64,000 nucleotides of DNA from Pseudorasbora parva. Taxonomy: Eukaryota > Chordata > Actinopteri > Cypriniformes > Gobionidae. Positions within the stretch are counted from its first letter, which is position 1. The number at the start of each line of letters is the position of its first letter. The stretch lies in NCBI RefSeq assembly GCF_024679245.1, contig NC_090186.1, positions 37,274,946 to 37,338,945 on the forward strand. The letters run 5' to 3'. Under the pieces are notes generated by a model. That model saw only the letters and a program-made list of their open reading frames with translations. It did no database searches and was not told the DNA's origin. Positions 34,442 to 47,132 of this stretch are shown in pieces. Made by a program: the position numbers and the translations under genes.

Positions 34442-36720
34442 TTAAATTGCCCATTTTCTTATGCAAATCACAATAGCCCATCTTTCTTTTGTGTGAAAAG
34501 TGACACTGTCTCGCCTTGTGTATATCTTTCCAAATGCGAGACAAACAACTTCCTGATCTTCACCTCTTTTCTCCAAACAATGCCTTGCAATGTGCCCATC
34601 CTTTCCACATGCATAGCAGAAAAAGCTTTGAAGAGGTCTCTCATTGTCTTGACAATGTCTAGCAGTGTTACCAGCTGTTCCACATGCATTGCAAAGAATA
34701 ACACCTTCTGAAATTACTCTAGAAAATCTTCTTGCTCCATGATGGAAACCATTAGATAATGCAGAAAATTCGCTCTCGCCAAAGGCAGCAACTGGATGTC
34801 TAGAATTGGCAGATTTCATTTGAATATTTGCACTGGCATTATTGACCTTTTTCTGACTTATTTGTCGTTCTATCCTTTACTTTTTTAGCTAATGCTCCAG
34901 ACAAAATGTCAGACAGGCACATTCCTAAAGGGGTGGTTCTGTGGTGTTTTTCTATGGTTGTGTTTATGGGCCGCAGTGTAACATGTCTTGATACATCTTT
35001 TTTTAAAGCGCCATATTTTTTTATATTTGACCTTTATTCCACACCGCTGTCTCCACTGTCCTTTGAACGGCTCGTTTGCTTCCTGCTTCTATGAAGCCCA
35101 TCCCTCTGAAAAACGCAATGGTCTTAGATTGGTTAGATGGCCAAATGTAGTTTCATGTATTTTTATTGGCTGAAGTGCCAAGCACGGATTGCCGGAAACG
35201 CCACGGCCCTTACCATTATGGGCAGAAGTCTGCAGTGTAAATAATGGCAGCAATTTTGCTATACCAATTTGAGCCCGAATTAGACCCAGATAGCGGGGCT
35301 GAAGTTCGCAGGTGTGATTACATATACATTTGTTGGTGTTTTGAATGAAACAATTTAGTTAACTGCCTAGCGTAGCCAAACCGTGTTGGTCTTGATGCAG
35401 CCAAAAACACACACAGAAACTACACATTTAAAAGACATGTACTTACAGGTTTAGGCCCATAAACAGCAGCTTGCCTTTAATGTGGGAACTGCTTCATCTT
35501 TTAGTATGAGCCTTTGAGCAAATCCAGTATTGAAATCGTGAAGATTCTTGAAGCTGTCTTCTGTGAAATGTGCAGCAAGATGGCTAAATTTGCATTGTAA
35601 TCAGCAAGAGCTGAATTAAACACAAATTGTAACCATTGCGCCTGAAGTCCAGAAAGCCAAACACAGAAGTCGTGCACTTGGGGTTTCGTTGGCATGTCTG
35701 CAACACTCTAGCCTACTGCAACATCTCTCTCTCTCTTCCGTAATGACTGCGACGTGGCCTTGCCAACTTTGTTGCGTGTTCGCGGGGGCAGTGTTTATGT
35801 TAATAGCAAGGGTTTGTGATGTCACCAACAGGAAAACAAGCTTGTTGAAGTCCAAACCGGCCATTTTTGTAGGCAATAAACTGCCATAACTTTAAAAGAC
35901 AATATATCTGTTTGCATTGAACTTTCAGAGCTGTAACTTTGCAGAGACTGTTTATGCTCAAGCAGCAACATTACACACTAACTAAAGTTGGTGAAATCGC
36001 ATGCGACCACCCCTTTTAATAAAACATACGCATCACCATCTGTAAACTTGTAAACCTCAGACCATTCCTCCAAGTTTTTCAGAAAATCTAATGGATCTTG
36101 TTTGGCAGGATGACATTTCCCAATGTTCTTGATCACAGCTTGTCGTTCAGTTGGATTAAATCCTCTGACTATGGAACAGGCTATTAGTTCTTCTCTTCCT
36201 TCATTAGGACACAAAGTCGTGGTAGTATGGACTGGTGCCATGGGAAATCGAACTCTACAGTCAGTATTGGCTACTGGATGACTTAGAATCTTTTTTTCAA
36301 CCCTCAGTGCTATCTTCTTGCAAATTTGGCATTTCTGGAACTGGGCTACACAACGTGGCACCTAACAATGTATTACTGGTAGGTTTTTTTTGTGTTTTTT
36401 GTTGTGCCATATGTTCTTGATCATAAACTGACAAGCCATCTTTGCTTCCTCCAAATTGTTGGGCAATGTTTCCGCAGATGATTTAAGCATGTTATTGTTA
36501 GTTCTAAGCCATGCAATCTCATTTAGCATGTTTAGGACCTTTTCTTCTTTCCATATTGTTTCACTAACCAGGTCATTTTTTTTGTAGAAACTACTCTGTC
36601 GCTCAGTCGCTCATTTTCAGCCTCTAACTGTAACCTACTTTCCTCCTAGCTACTTTGTATGAAGCAAAAACTGCCTGAAGCACATAATTAATTTGTTGCA
36701 TTTTTGTTCCTTGGCATTTT
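34442..36720 (-). pseudogene. Retroviral/LTR-retroelement Gag remnant, interrupted and frameshifted
   Basis: The minus strand carries an ancient Gag, the structural polyprotein that packages retroelement RNA. The N-terminal part (36720-36370) has several stops but keeps a short coiled-coil-like LQLEAENERLSD stretch. A capsid-like part is open from 36361 to about 36020, with a FNPTERQ segment. The nucleocapsid part (34819-34442) has one intact zinc knuckle (CX2CX4HX4C at about 34618-34577) and one in which the His is replaced by Asn (about 34693-34652). The reading frame is split by the insertion at 34929-36015. No protease, polymerase, envelope or LTR was recognised nearby, so the class is not assigned. 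It is dead as it stands. Confidence 0.75.
34929..36015. mobile_element. TTAA-type element inserted in the Gag remnant
   Basis: The ends AGGGGTGGTTC and GCGACCACCCCTT are inverted. The right flank is TTAA (36016-36019) and the left CTAA (34925-34928), one substitution away. The 1087-bp interior has short open frames without recognised motifs. Gag-like sequence continues on both sides, proving the insertion came later. Confidence 0.8.
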
Positions 36721-38907
36721 TGGATAATTTTTAAACTTGGAGATAGCCCACTCATATGGTCAATAATGTTCTATATTCAATATTCTATAAAATATTCCTT
36801 GAGAACCGTGTTAAGCAATGTATTTAACAAGAATTATTTAAAACACACATGTAGCACTCACCGGGTTCACCGGCATCAGAATAAACCCAGAACATCCAAA
36901 TCTCAAACCGTCTGTATGTTCATAAATTTGTGACACCCCATTGTCTAAGATGGTTCTTGCTGTCCCACACCCATTCCAATTCTACCAACTGATGACCATT
37001 TGCTTAGGATGTGATCAGCTCAAATGGTGCAGAAACAACATAACTTGACTTTCTTCTTCTCTATAAAAAATTAAGCCATTTTTAGGATGAGCTCATTCTA
37101 AAATATACTTTGGAGTGGTTTCTTAGAAACCACTAAGAAACTGTACGGGGCAGAGTATGGTTTCTTATGGCTTCCGTGGATGCTGTACAGTGGTGGTGGT
37201 TGAGGAGATCCCCCTCCTTGCATGTAAATTATTTGTGAATTATTATTAATATTAAATAATGTATAATTCTAATATAAATAATAATATTTGTGGGTCCTGA
37301 TAATGCCAAATGTCTTACCAGTAAAAAGTCCAAGCCTATTAATTTCCACCCTCAATGTAATAGCACATTTAGCATTATACTTAACAGCATTTTTTTGGTA
37401 AACCTTTTACCGAATGCCCTGTAGTATCGCAATAATATTGGATTTCGAGGTCAGTATCATGATATGTTTAAAATTGTGAGCGTATAATTGCACCCCTACT
37501 ATTTAGCACATTACCATAAAAACTACATAACAGGCCTTTGTATAATTATTAGGTTCTGCAATTTGTATCAATGATAAAGATTTGATGTTTTTTTTAACTG
37601 CATGAATGACAGTGTTAAGCTTGCGGGTGCTTGTTCACTTGTTTGGCTTTAACGATAATTCAATTGCATTATACAAAGAGTGCAAATGTCTATTGTTAAA
37701 TGTCCCATGAGGGGTTGATTTGAAAAATAAATTAGCCATAAAGAGGGTCTTTCTCTCTGCTAGGGAACATTTAGGTGCGTATAAAATCAAGAAACATTTT
37801 TGTTTAATCATGCATGCTTACTTGTTGCCATTTTCTTTTTATTTTAGATGAATCTTGGCTTTCTCTTCCACATGAGGTGTGTGTGTTGCCATATTGGCAT
37901 CAGCTCGCTTTTGGTGAGATACTTTCCGCATAAGGAATAAAACTCAAGGGAGAAACTCCCAGAGCGAACAGGCCTTCCTTCAGTGGACTTCAGATCGGTA
38001 ACTTGATGTAAATCTTTTCTGATTACACCAGAGGCAGAAAACTCTCGTTCTCTTCCACTCTTAGTTTTATCCAGAAGAATAAAGCATCAACTGCTCATTC
38101 CTTGCCATCCTGGGAATACATTCATGAATTCAATAGCTACTTCCAGCCTGCACACAAACTTTACTGAGGTCAGCTCAAGTTAAGGAGTTTGTTGTGACAG
38201 CGCATCAGACGTCATGTTTCCACTCTCGCCGTATGTAACTGAGTTAAAGGTCATGTCTCTCAGCTCAGGGTCTGATGTGATTTCGTTTGTGCAGGTCAAG
38301 GGTTCATTCAACTCTCCCATCCACTGCCTGTTCGGGAGCGCTGACCTTTTCTAAAAGCTACATGACTTAATCCTGCCACCAATTAAAGCAGCGAGAATCA
38401 TGGACTATATCTTTGGCAGTCAGGCTTTACCTTTACTCAAGATCATCTGTATTCCATCTGTCCCTCTAAAGGTCTCAACCATTGAACAATGGAAATACAA
38501 TGAAGAAATACAATGGTGGGAACGGTCCTTGGCCACTGCATATTTTTTGGCCTTGGACTTATGATATTCCTCTTCAAATCAGACTGTCAGTTATCTTGAT
38601 TTATGTTGTCACATTAGGAACATTATTGATATCTGCGATACATTATGTTGGTTTTGTGCGGATTACCTTAAGAGGGTTATCGTTGCGCTCCCTGCTATGC
38701 TGCATGGATGCACAGGGAGTTCTTGCCCAGAACAGAACCATACCGCCAATCCAAACTGTATGCTGCTAATTGTCAATCATCTTTGATGATAATGATCCTG
38801 GCAGAACAGATAAAGTGATAAAGGAGGGGGAACAGAATTGGGAAATGACATCAAGACAGGACCCAAATACACTTTTGTGTGATATGTCAGAGCACTGCCC
38901 ACAAGGG
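36721..38907. other. No recognised feature
   Basis: Region upstream (in minus-strand sense) of the Gag remnant. I looked for an LTR and a tRNA primer-binding site and found none that was convincing. Confidence 0.4.
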
Positions 38908-38909
38908 TA

Positions 38910-39150
38910 CACTGTCAGAATTTTTTTTACATTTCTGTCACTAGGGCGATACCCTAAGGTACAAAACCAAAAAGGTACTAATATGAACGTTTAAGGTACT
39001 AATATACACTCTTTAAGTACTGATATGTACCTTTTAAGGTACTAATATGTACCATTTAGGGGTTAGTAAAGTACAAAGATGTACATTTTCACTTTTGTAC
39101 CTTAGGGTACCACCCCAGTGACAGCACTTGTACCATTTTTTCTGAGAGTG
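38910..39150. mobile_element. 241-bp MITE with GGTAC-rich palindromic body
   Basis: The ends CACTGTCAGAA and TTCTGAGAGTG are inverted and flanked by TA (38908-38909, 39151-39152). Subterminal CACTAGGGCGATACCCTAAG and CTTAGGGTACCACCCCAGTG are inverted too. A fragment of the same family lies at 44719-44768. Confidence 0.85.
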
Positions 39151-39350
39151 TAAAGAATATTCTGGCTTTTTTCAATATAATTAAACTCCAAAATGGCTGG
39201 TAAACTCCAAGATCGCAAAAAAAAAAAAAACACCAATGAAGAATTGTAAAAGTACTCCATATGCCTCATTCGTTAAGTCTTCTGAAGAAATATGAAAGAT
39301 TTGTGAGACAGACGTCATTTTTTTATATTAGTAAAATATAAAATATATTT

Positions 39351-40553
39351 TAGTTCACCCAAAAATGAAAACTCATGTCATTAATTACTTACATTGCCTC
39401 ATATTGTTCCAAACCTATATGTCTTCGTTTCACAAATGAAATCTGTGAGCTTTTCCCCCCATTGTCAGCCTGGCGACTAACACTTTGACACTTCAAAAAA
39501 TTCATAAAGAGATCAGTTCAGCTCAAGCATGTTCACTTGACGCGTGAGAACCAATGAGGAAGCACGTTTGAGCTTCCACAAGAGCCAATGAGGTTCATCA
39601 TGTTACACAGAACATGGAGCTTCCGTAAGAACCAATGATGCCCATTCTCGTGTTACACAGCACGTTTGAGCTTCAGCAAGAACCAATGAGCTTCATTGTT
39701 GTGTTATGCAGCACGTTTAAGCTTCCGCAAGGACCAATGAGGTTCATTGTTGTGTTACGCAGCATGTTTCAGCTTCAGCAAGAACCAATGAGGTTCATAG
39801 TTGTGTTATGCAGCACGTTTAAGCTTCCGCAAGGACCAATGAGGTTCATTGTTGTGTTACAAAGCACGTTTAAGCTTCAGCAAGAACCAGTGGGGTTCAT
39901 TGTTGTTATGCAGCACGTTTCAGCTTCCACAAGAACCAATGAGGTTCATTCTCAAGTTACGCTGCACATTTGAGCTTCAGCAAGAACCAATGGGGTTCAT
40001 TCTTGTGTTACGCAGCACGTTTAAGCTTCCGCAAGGACCAATGGGGTTCATTGTTGGGTTATGCAGCACGTTTAAGCTTCCGCAAGGACCAATGGGGTTC
40101 ATTGTTGGGTTATGCAGCACGTTTAAGCTTCCGCAAGAACCAATGAGATTCATTCTTGTGTTATGCAGCTCATTTGAGCTTCCACAAGGACCAATGAGGT
40201 TCATTGTTTTGTAATGCAGCTCGTTTTGAGCTTTAGCGAGAACCAATGAGGTTTGTTCTCATATGCCAAGCAGGTTCGGTCCAGTTTATGTGAATAAAAG
40301 CCTAAATTAAAACTGTTCATCATATAAAGCAATCAATTCTCTTCAGAAAATTTGTAGTACACCATTCTTAGTTTTACAATCTCTTTATGAACTTTTTGTG
40401 TTAGTTGCATAGCTGTCAACAGAGGGATAGAAAGAGAGCTCTCAGATTTCATCAAAAAGATCTTCCAAAGATGAAGGAAAATCTTACAGGTTTGGAACAA
40501 CATGAGCGTGAGTAATTAATGACAGAATTTAAACTTTTGGGTGCACTAACCCT
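39351..40553. mobile_element. TTAA-type MITE with internal tandem expansion
   Basis: The left end TAGTTCACCCAAAAATGAAA and right end ACTTTTGGGTGCACTAACCCT are inverted. The right TTAA is at 40554-40557, the left one is lost. The centre is swollen by a 51-bp tandem repeat. Confidence 0.8.
39541..40262. repeat. 51-bp tandem repeat, about 14 units
   Basis: The unit is CAGCACGTTTAAGCTTCCGC plus AAGGACCAATGGGGTTCATT plus GTTGGGTTATG (51 bp, 17 codons). Alternating TTCCGCAAGGACC and TTCAGCAAGAACC unit types suggest a two-unit higher-order step in the first half. Open frames across it are a by-product of the 3n period. Confidence 0.92.
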
Positions 40554-40557
40554 TTAA

Positions 40558-43500
40558 GATTTTAATTTATTTAATTAATTTTGAAATACCATGAAATGTG
40601 AAAAAAGCAATACTAATAAAATAACATCCTTGAGTCTCTTTAGCATATTTATGAAAGCAGTAAATGTGAAAAAAGAGCTCTTAGGGTGCCTAGATGTTAC
40701 ATTTCTATAAGAAAGCACTGCTTTAATCGGATGCTTTTAATGGGATTGGTAAAAACAAGTACATAGAGGAAAAACTGTTTTGAAAATGTCAAAAATCTCA
40801 AAATGAAAACACAAAACCTCACAGGTGTTTATCTAGGGAATCTTCTGTTAGCCAAATTATTGTGCGATGAAGTGGCATGCATCATCAAAACGGTACTTCA
40901 CACAGTACAGCACTATCAGGTACCATATGTTCCCCGCTTCCATTCAATTAGCTGGGTGCGCTTGCAAAAGGTATTTGTTCTGCACCAATTACTGAGCTGA
41001 CTGTGGGTCTCAGAGCAGTACCTTGTGCAAATCCAGCCGTTGATCACCCATTACAAACCCCGTTCTCAGCTGTGTCTGGTTTTATCTTCATTTACCCAGC
41101 ATCTGTTTCGGCTGCTGATGTGACTCAAACGACGCTAAGTACCTGCGAGTGTTGTTCTTCTCTCACAGCTTTAAAGGCTTGAGTCGCAAGTGAATAAACA
41201 CCGCCACAGCTGTTCCATAAGTTATCTCTGACATTTAGAAGAGAGGCGAAGAGTTTTAAATGTGGGAGGATTCAACACAGAAGCATTTTTGACCATTACT
41301 ACTACTCAGAGGTTCTGGGTGTGTCGTGACAAAAGGTCTGTGAGGTCTAACAGCTGTTGATGGCTTTGTCTGAATAATCTAAAGCAGATATTTGCAGTGA
41401 AAGTCCTTGTATAAAGGTCTGGTGTAAACATCAAGCGCAAAGATTTTATTAGAACTTTATGAAACTTTTTTAAAATGGTTATATGACACATTTTACACCC
41501 ACCCACCCGTGTGTAATCTGTATTTAAACTGGGTCATTAATGGAGTAGAAATGTGAACGTATTTTTTAATTTGGTGCTTTCTAGACTGAGAAAAGACAGA
41601 AAATGTATTTTTGTCTCATGGGGATGAAAGACAATGCTGTTACGGACAATCATTTGAATATACTCCAGGGTTTCTACTGATACAAAGCCATATGCTAATC
41701 GTTGAAGTAACCCTTTAAACACACCAAACGTGAACGTTTTAATTTTGGGCATTTTGGCATACTTTTGTGCGTTTTTGTCCGATCAAAAGAGAACATGTTT
41801 TTTGTGCATGTGTGTGTCACACAGACAGTGGAACAGTACAGATTTAAGTTCTCTCTTTTTTGCACCTTGTCATGTTTTAATCGTTTAATAGCAGTTGAAT
41901 TAATCATGATATTAATCATGATAAATCATAGCCAAAGGATGTCAGAAAAAACACGGATGCTAAAATTGTGTTTAATATTTTTAATGCATTAGACTGATTT
42001 TTTTTTTGATAGTCCTTATATAAATCTATATCTATGTTTAAAATAAAATCATTTGTAACATTATAACTGTCACTTTTAATCAATTTAATGCATCCTTGCT
42101 GAATAAATGTTTTTTTTTTCTTACTGATTAATCCAAAACATTTGAACGCTAGTATAATGATGCAAAATCTCTCTATTTCAGATAAATACTGTTCTTTTGA
42201 ATTTTCTATTTATCAAAGAATCCAATGTTTTACACAACTGTTTTCAACACTGATAATAATCATAAATGTTTCTTGAGAAGCAAATCAGCATTAGAACGAT
42301 TTCTGAAGGATTATGTGACACCTAAGACATACACATTTGCCATCACAGGAATAAAAAGCATTTTGATTATATTTCACAATATTACAGTTTTTTTTAATAC
42401 TGTAAATGCAGCCTTGGTTAGCATAAGATTCTCTTTCTTAAACCATTAAAAAGCAAACCGATAAAAAAACTTTTAAACGGCAGTGTATGTGTATGTATCT
42501 TCAAAATTTGAAATAGGAAATCAATTAAATATTACAATATATTAAATATATTATAAAGACCAAAGTTTGAAAATCATTCAAAATGTGTGAGGATTCAACA
42601 GGGATGATGTCATCAGTATTTGCACATTGAATTGCAACTTATCTTTATTCATAAATCTATTTGCATATTGATTATTGGTTTTTATGCTTATTAGAATGTC
42701 AAGCTGATTCCAGAAAGATGTCCCGCTTTGTTCCTAATGGGCTGATTGAAACTATTGGCATCAACTGTAAGTAGAATCTACTTTGTAGAGCGCTATTTGT
42801 GTCTATTTACTTTATTCTGTATCTGCTTATTATAATAAATCTACATCAACCGTGCCATAATAAGATACACACCGAAGTGCACTTCAAGCAAGGGTTTATA
42901 TACTCCTTTCTGTAAGCCAGCTATTGTGATATAACTTTACAAAATCAGTTCCAGACATGTCAACGGACAGCTTCATAATTAGACCATAAACGGCCTCAGG
43001 GATGAGCGGCAACAGTTGGTATTCATAAAGAAATGCATATTAAAACTTGTTAAGAGAGAGAGCAACAAGCAGGGAGTACAAGCCTCCCACATGCAACTAT
43101 ATTGTTTCATTAAATGGGAACGTGTCTGTGGATCACTTACGGCTATTAAAATCAATGAGCAATCCACCCACAGGCCCGTCATTGCAGCACGGTTGAATTT
43201 AAAGCTAATGAACCTCTGAGACTGACTGTCAGTGGTTTGAGCAAAAGATTTGTTCATAATTAAGAACAAAATATATATGTGACACAATCTGGAGCTAGAT
43301 AAGGTAAGCTGTAAGTGTGGTTTAGGTTCAGTTTGAGTGTCATTTCGGTAACTGTTAGATGTCAGTATTCACCGTTATTCAGTTCAGGTGAATTGAAATA
43401 AAGAAAGCAACCAGTCTTCAGAAACATTTTTTATTAGTATCAAGTTTCTATGTTTAAGTATGGACCTTACCATAGTAATCTCACTATATTCTTGGAAGTG

Positions 43501-44718
43501 CATTCGAGTACTGTGTAAATACCATGAATTACTCAGCGGTATAGTGTTATTATATAATACCATCAATGAAGTGTTCATTATTCAGACCTGGCTCTGAAGA
43601 AATTGAGAAATAATTGTAGTGTTTTCTACAAGAGCATGAAGATGTATATCAGATTTCTCCCATCGGTCTAGAGATTCTGTATCTTTGGTTGATCTTCGAT
43701 TTAGCTTTCACTTAAGTGGCTGAAATGATAATATCACAGATAAAAGAAAAGCAGGATTAATTCAGAAAGGTTAAACAGCACCAACACCGGGGTATAAAAA
43801 TGACTGATGTGGGGAGCAGATGTGGGTGTGTTTTACTGGCCGTCCCTGCACTCCATTTAAGTGCTCTTCAAATTTATTGGCTGCTGTAGCTGACCCCTGT
43901 AACCAATAGCGTATACTGTGCCATCCATCAATACCATAGAAAGATCTTTCCCAGTAAACGGAAGAGGGATTCCTGTAAATCACTCAATGTGTCTCTAGTC
44001 ATCACCGTACGGAAATGTGGACGAAGATGTTTCCTTCATGTGTGCAGCCCGTGACAAATTTCGAATTATTTAGTAAGTGTTGCTTCGTAATTTGACGGCA
44101 TTACGCCCTGAGCCTGTCTAAATAAATGTCACCAATGATATCCTCATACAAGACCGTGCCCGAGGCTCACAGCAATTAAATATCTGTGACGTGGTGGAAC
44201 ATCTCAGTGTGGATACAGTGCTGAAAGTTTATACTGTCAGGGAGTTACGCATCATTAGCTTTGTTTCCATCCAAAGCTCAGGGTTTAAGTCAAAATTATA
44301 ATGTCACAAAGCATTTGCATAAAGCAGCAATGAAGAAAACTGTAATGAAATGAAGAGTACAAAATCGTCACTTCCTGTGAAATTGGTGAAAAATATCTGA
44401 AATAAAAATGGAAGTTGCTGCAATCTGGGAAGTATGGAAACTTGTTTCCATCACGGAATGAAATGATTTAAAAGATCATTTGATATCACATTTTCTTTCA
44501 TCAGAATTGTGATATATAAACTTGCACATGTGAGTTCTGTGTCCAGTTCTGTGTCACAGTCCAGTTCTGTGGGGGGAAAAGACTGACTTTTTCCCATTAG
44601 AATTGAATGATATAAACTCGCAATTGCGGGTTATAAATTCTGACTTTATAACTTGCAATTGTGAGAGGAAAAACTTGTTTTATTCTGTGGCGGAAACAAT
44701 CTTCTTAGAGAAAAAAGT
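40558..44718. other. No recognised feature
   Basis: The longest stretch (about 4.2 kb) without an element that I recognise. It is AT-rich, with many short open frames, none with motifs. It is the best candidate in this window for ancestral single-copy sequence. Confidence 0.4.
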
Positions 44719-44768
44719 ACAGTGCTGTCACTGGGGCATTACCCTAAGGTACAAAAGTGAAAAGGAAC
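44719..44768. mobile_element. Fragment of the 38910 MITE family
   Basis: AGTGCTGTCACTGGGGCATT followed by ACCCTAAGGTACAAAAGTGA matches the complement of the right end of 38910-39150. Confidence 0.65.
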
Positions 44769-44793
44769 AATATGGAATCATTCATTTCAAATA

Positions 44794-44996
44794 CTTATAT
44801 CCCTGACAGCAGTAATCCGACCAAGATATTGTCATTTAAAAGTTTTTGCTGCAGCCCTCAACTGATGTTGATGTTGTCATGTTGTGTTTTGGCCTGAAGC
44901 TCCGCCCTCCACCTATCGACCAATCATAAAGTCAGTAGTGTTTCGGCATCCGGGTTGCCAGATCTGCTCTAGTTACCACAGCTGCAGCTACAAACG
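44794..44996 (+). repeat. Dispersed repeat, copy A
   Basis: About 200 bp that is nearly identical to the reverse complement of 56976-57192 (shared ATGTTGATGTTGTCATGTTG, GAAGCTCCGCCCTCCACCTA). The copy stops at CAAACG, where another element begins. Confidence 0.88.
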
Positions 44997-45416
44997 CATT
45001 ATTATCGCGTTAACGCATTAATTAATTAACACTGACAATTATTTTATCGCGCATTAACGCAGTTATTTATTATTATATTGAAAGGCCGTTGCTCACTGCC
45101 TCTGAACACACATACAGACAAACCATTGGTCACAGGAGAATACAGTGCTATAGCCTAAGCCAAGGGCTTGACATTCTTTGTCTGGGACAAATAAAATATA
45201 AAAATAACCAGAAATGCGAGAAAAGTTGATATTTACAAGAAATAGTGTAACTGTTACTAACTTTTTACTGCTGTAAAAAGCACCTTATTTGCTTAAAGTG
45301 TTTGCAAACCATATGTTATTGCACTTTTGTTCATTTAGCAGCACTTTTGTATTATTCAATTTTGCGCATAAAGCGATTAATCATGATTAAACATTTTAAT
45401 CATTGCCCAGCACTAG
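44997..45416. mobile_element. hAT-like MITE (GATTAATC-rich)
   Basis: The right part, GCATAAAGCGATTAATCATG followed by ATTGCCCAGCACTA, is a typical terminus; the left part is a scrambled ATCGCGTTAACGCATTAATT region. Termini are imperfect and no duplication was found. Confidence 0.55.
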
Positions 45417-45419
45417 TTT

Positions 45420-46429
45420 TAAGGCTTTAATTACAAGTTGGACAGAGCTTTAAAATATGGACCCCATCATCCCCAATAAAGCCCCACCCCCTTTGGTGAG
45501 TGCCAGCACTTTATTTTTCCCACTTCAAGAACTGATATAGATAATGTTAAGATCTATTGACTGGAATTTAAGTGCTTTAGGAGAGAGGAAGGTTTTCAAG
45601 GAACATTTATGCCTGTGCCTCACATAAAACTACTAGATGGATGAAGAAAAATAAACCACTTTTATGGTACTTTTGTCTTTTTATTTTTTATTTTTTTGAA
45701 AAATCTGTCCACTTTCACCTCACGGAAAGAGCAGCTGAAATGAAAGCAATGTAATGGGGAAAAAAAATAATAATAATCAATTTTAACCCCACAGCCTTAC
45801 GCGTTCAATTTCTTTTCAGCATTTTTTAAACTTTAGAACCCATATTGTGCTGGAATGTGTAAGTTTAAGAGGTTGGCTGGTGTCCATTCACGGTCAGGGG
45901 TCTGCTGAAAAAAAAAAAAAAAAAAACATCAATCTGATTCACTAAGGCACCATAACACAGCTGGATGGTGTTATTGATCTATGTTTTGGATGAGAGCTAC
46001 AGAGGTTTATATCATCCTTTATATTTCCCTCTTTAATTGACAGGGTTGTGAAGAATGCAGCGGCTACCGTGATCCGGCATACTTTACTGGATGTGTACAA
46101 AATCACTCTGGTCCAGGCTCCTGAAGCGGCTTAAAGTCGATAGAAAATGTAAATAAACAACTCTTAAATAAAACTCTATTTGCTGCCTGTGGGCGCAAAT
46201 AGTTGGATGGTAATTGCAGTGGGCAAATAGTGCTGAGTGTTTCTTCGTAATGCACATCTATAACGAGCTTAATTTGCATAGAAAGAAGGCGTGTTTGTGC
46301 TGAGAAAATGACAATGACTTCATTTGAATATTCACGACGCAGTGCTATCTCAGCACATTTAGTGGCTGGTTAAATGGATTACGGGTGCATGATGCAATTT
46401 GTCGTGCTGAAATACAGTACAGGCGCGGA
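45420..46429. other. No recognised feature
   Basis: No motif-bearing ORF or element. An A-run is at 45908-45926. Confidence 0.4.
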
Positions 46430-46433
46430 TTAA

Positions 46434-47124
46434 AGGTGGGGTAAGTGTTATTTTAAAACCGTTTTAAAAAAAAGGACTCGGGCCGAGTGGAATAACAAAC
46501 TTGTAGCCAATCAGCAGGTAAGGGGCGTGTCTACTATTGATGGTGCGAAGAGAGGCTCAGTGCGCGTCATTATTCAAAACACGAGTCACACAGGACGGAC
46601 ATTAGCCAAGAAAGAACTAATATATGCTGCTGCTCGTGTGTCACGTTCGCTTGTTTGTCCGTTTGCGATCGTATTGTGTCTCACTTCAGCGATGATAAAG
46701 ACCCGTTCATTTCCACACCGTACGGAGCATCTAAATCTCCTCAGTGTTTCAAGGTTTCAAGCGTCAGCTCACAAAATGTGTTCGACAGGTAAGATACTAT
46801 GCTCCTAATATATGTTTGTTTCCTCTTTTCATCTATATAACCCATCCGGTCATAATTATAATATGTTGTTAGCTGGACTTTTGGGCTTGTATTCTAACGT
46901 TATCGACTTGTTCATGAGAACGGTTTGTGTTTTGTGATGGAAGGGTTGACTTTTTAATTGAATTTTCGACCTGGATTAGATACACACAGATTCTGCCATA
47001 GTCGTTGTCTGGGTTACGTATGTGTGGGGCGGAGCTATCAAAATAGGGGCGAGACCCGTGGGGCGTGTTTGTTTTGGTGATTTGAAATATCAACAACGGT
47101 TACCAGAAAGCACTTACTCTACCT
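46434..47124 (+). mobile_element. TTAA-type element with ATG mini-exon
   Basis: The ends AGGTGGGGTAAGTG and CACTTACTCTACCT are flanked by TTAA (46430-46433, 47125-47128), 691 bp. The interior contains a GC-richer promoter-like stretch, and at 46776-46788 an ATGTGTTCGACAG segment ends directly at a GTAAGA splice donor. Confidence 0.83.
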
Positions 47125-47132
47125 TTAACGCA

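Noticed and set aside
36850..37060. Possible LTR or primer-binding site upstream of the Gag remnant
   Set aside because: No TG...CA-bounded duplicate and no tRNA 3'-end complement could be found by eye.
39635..40246. Open frames of 90-120 codons on both strands
   Set aside because: Products of the 51-bp tandem repeat inside a MITE; no conserved domain and the frames occur on both strands.
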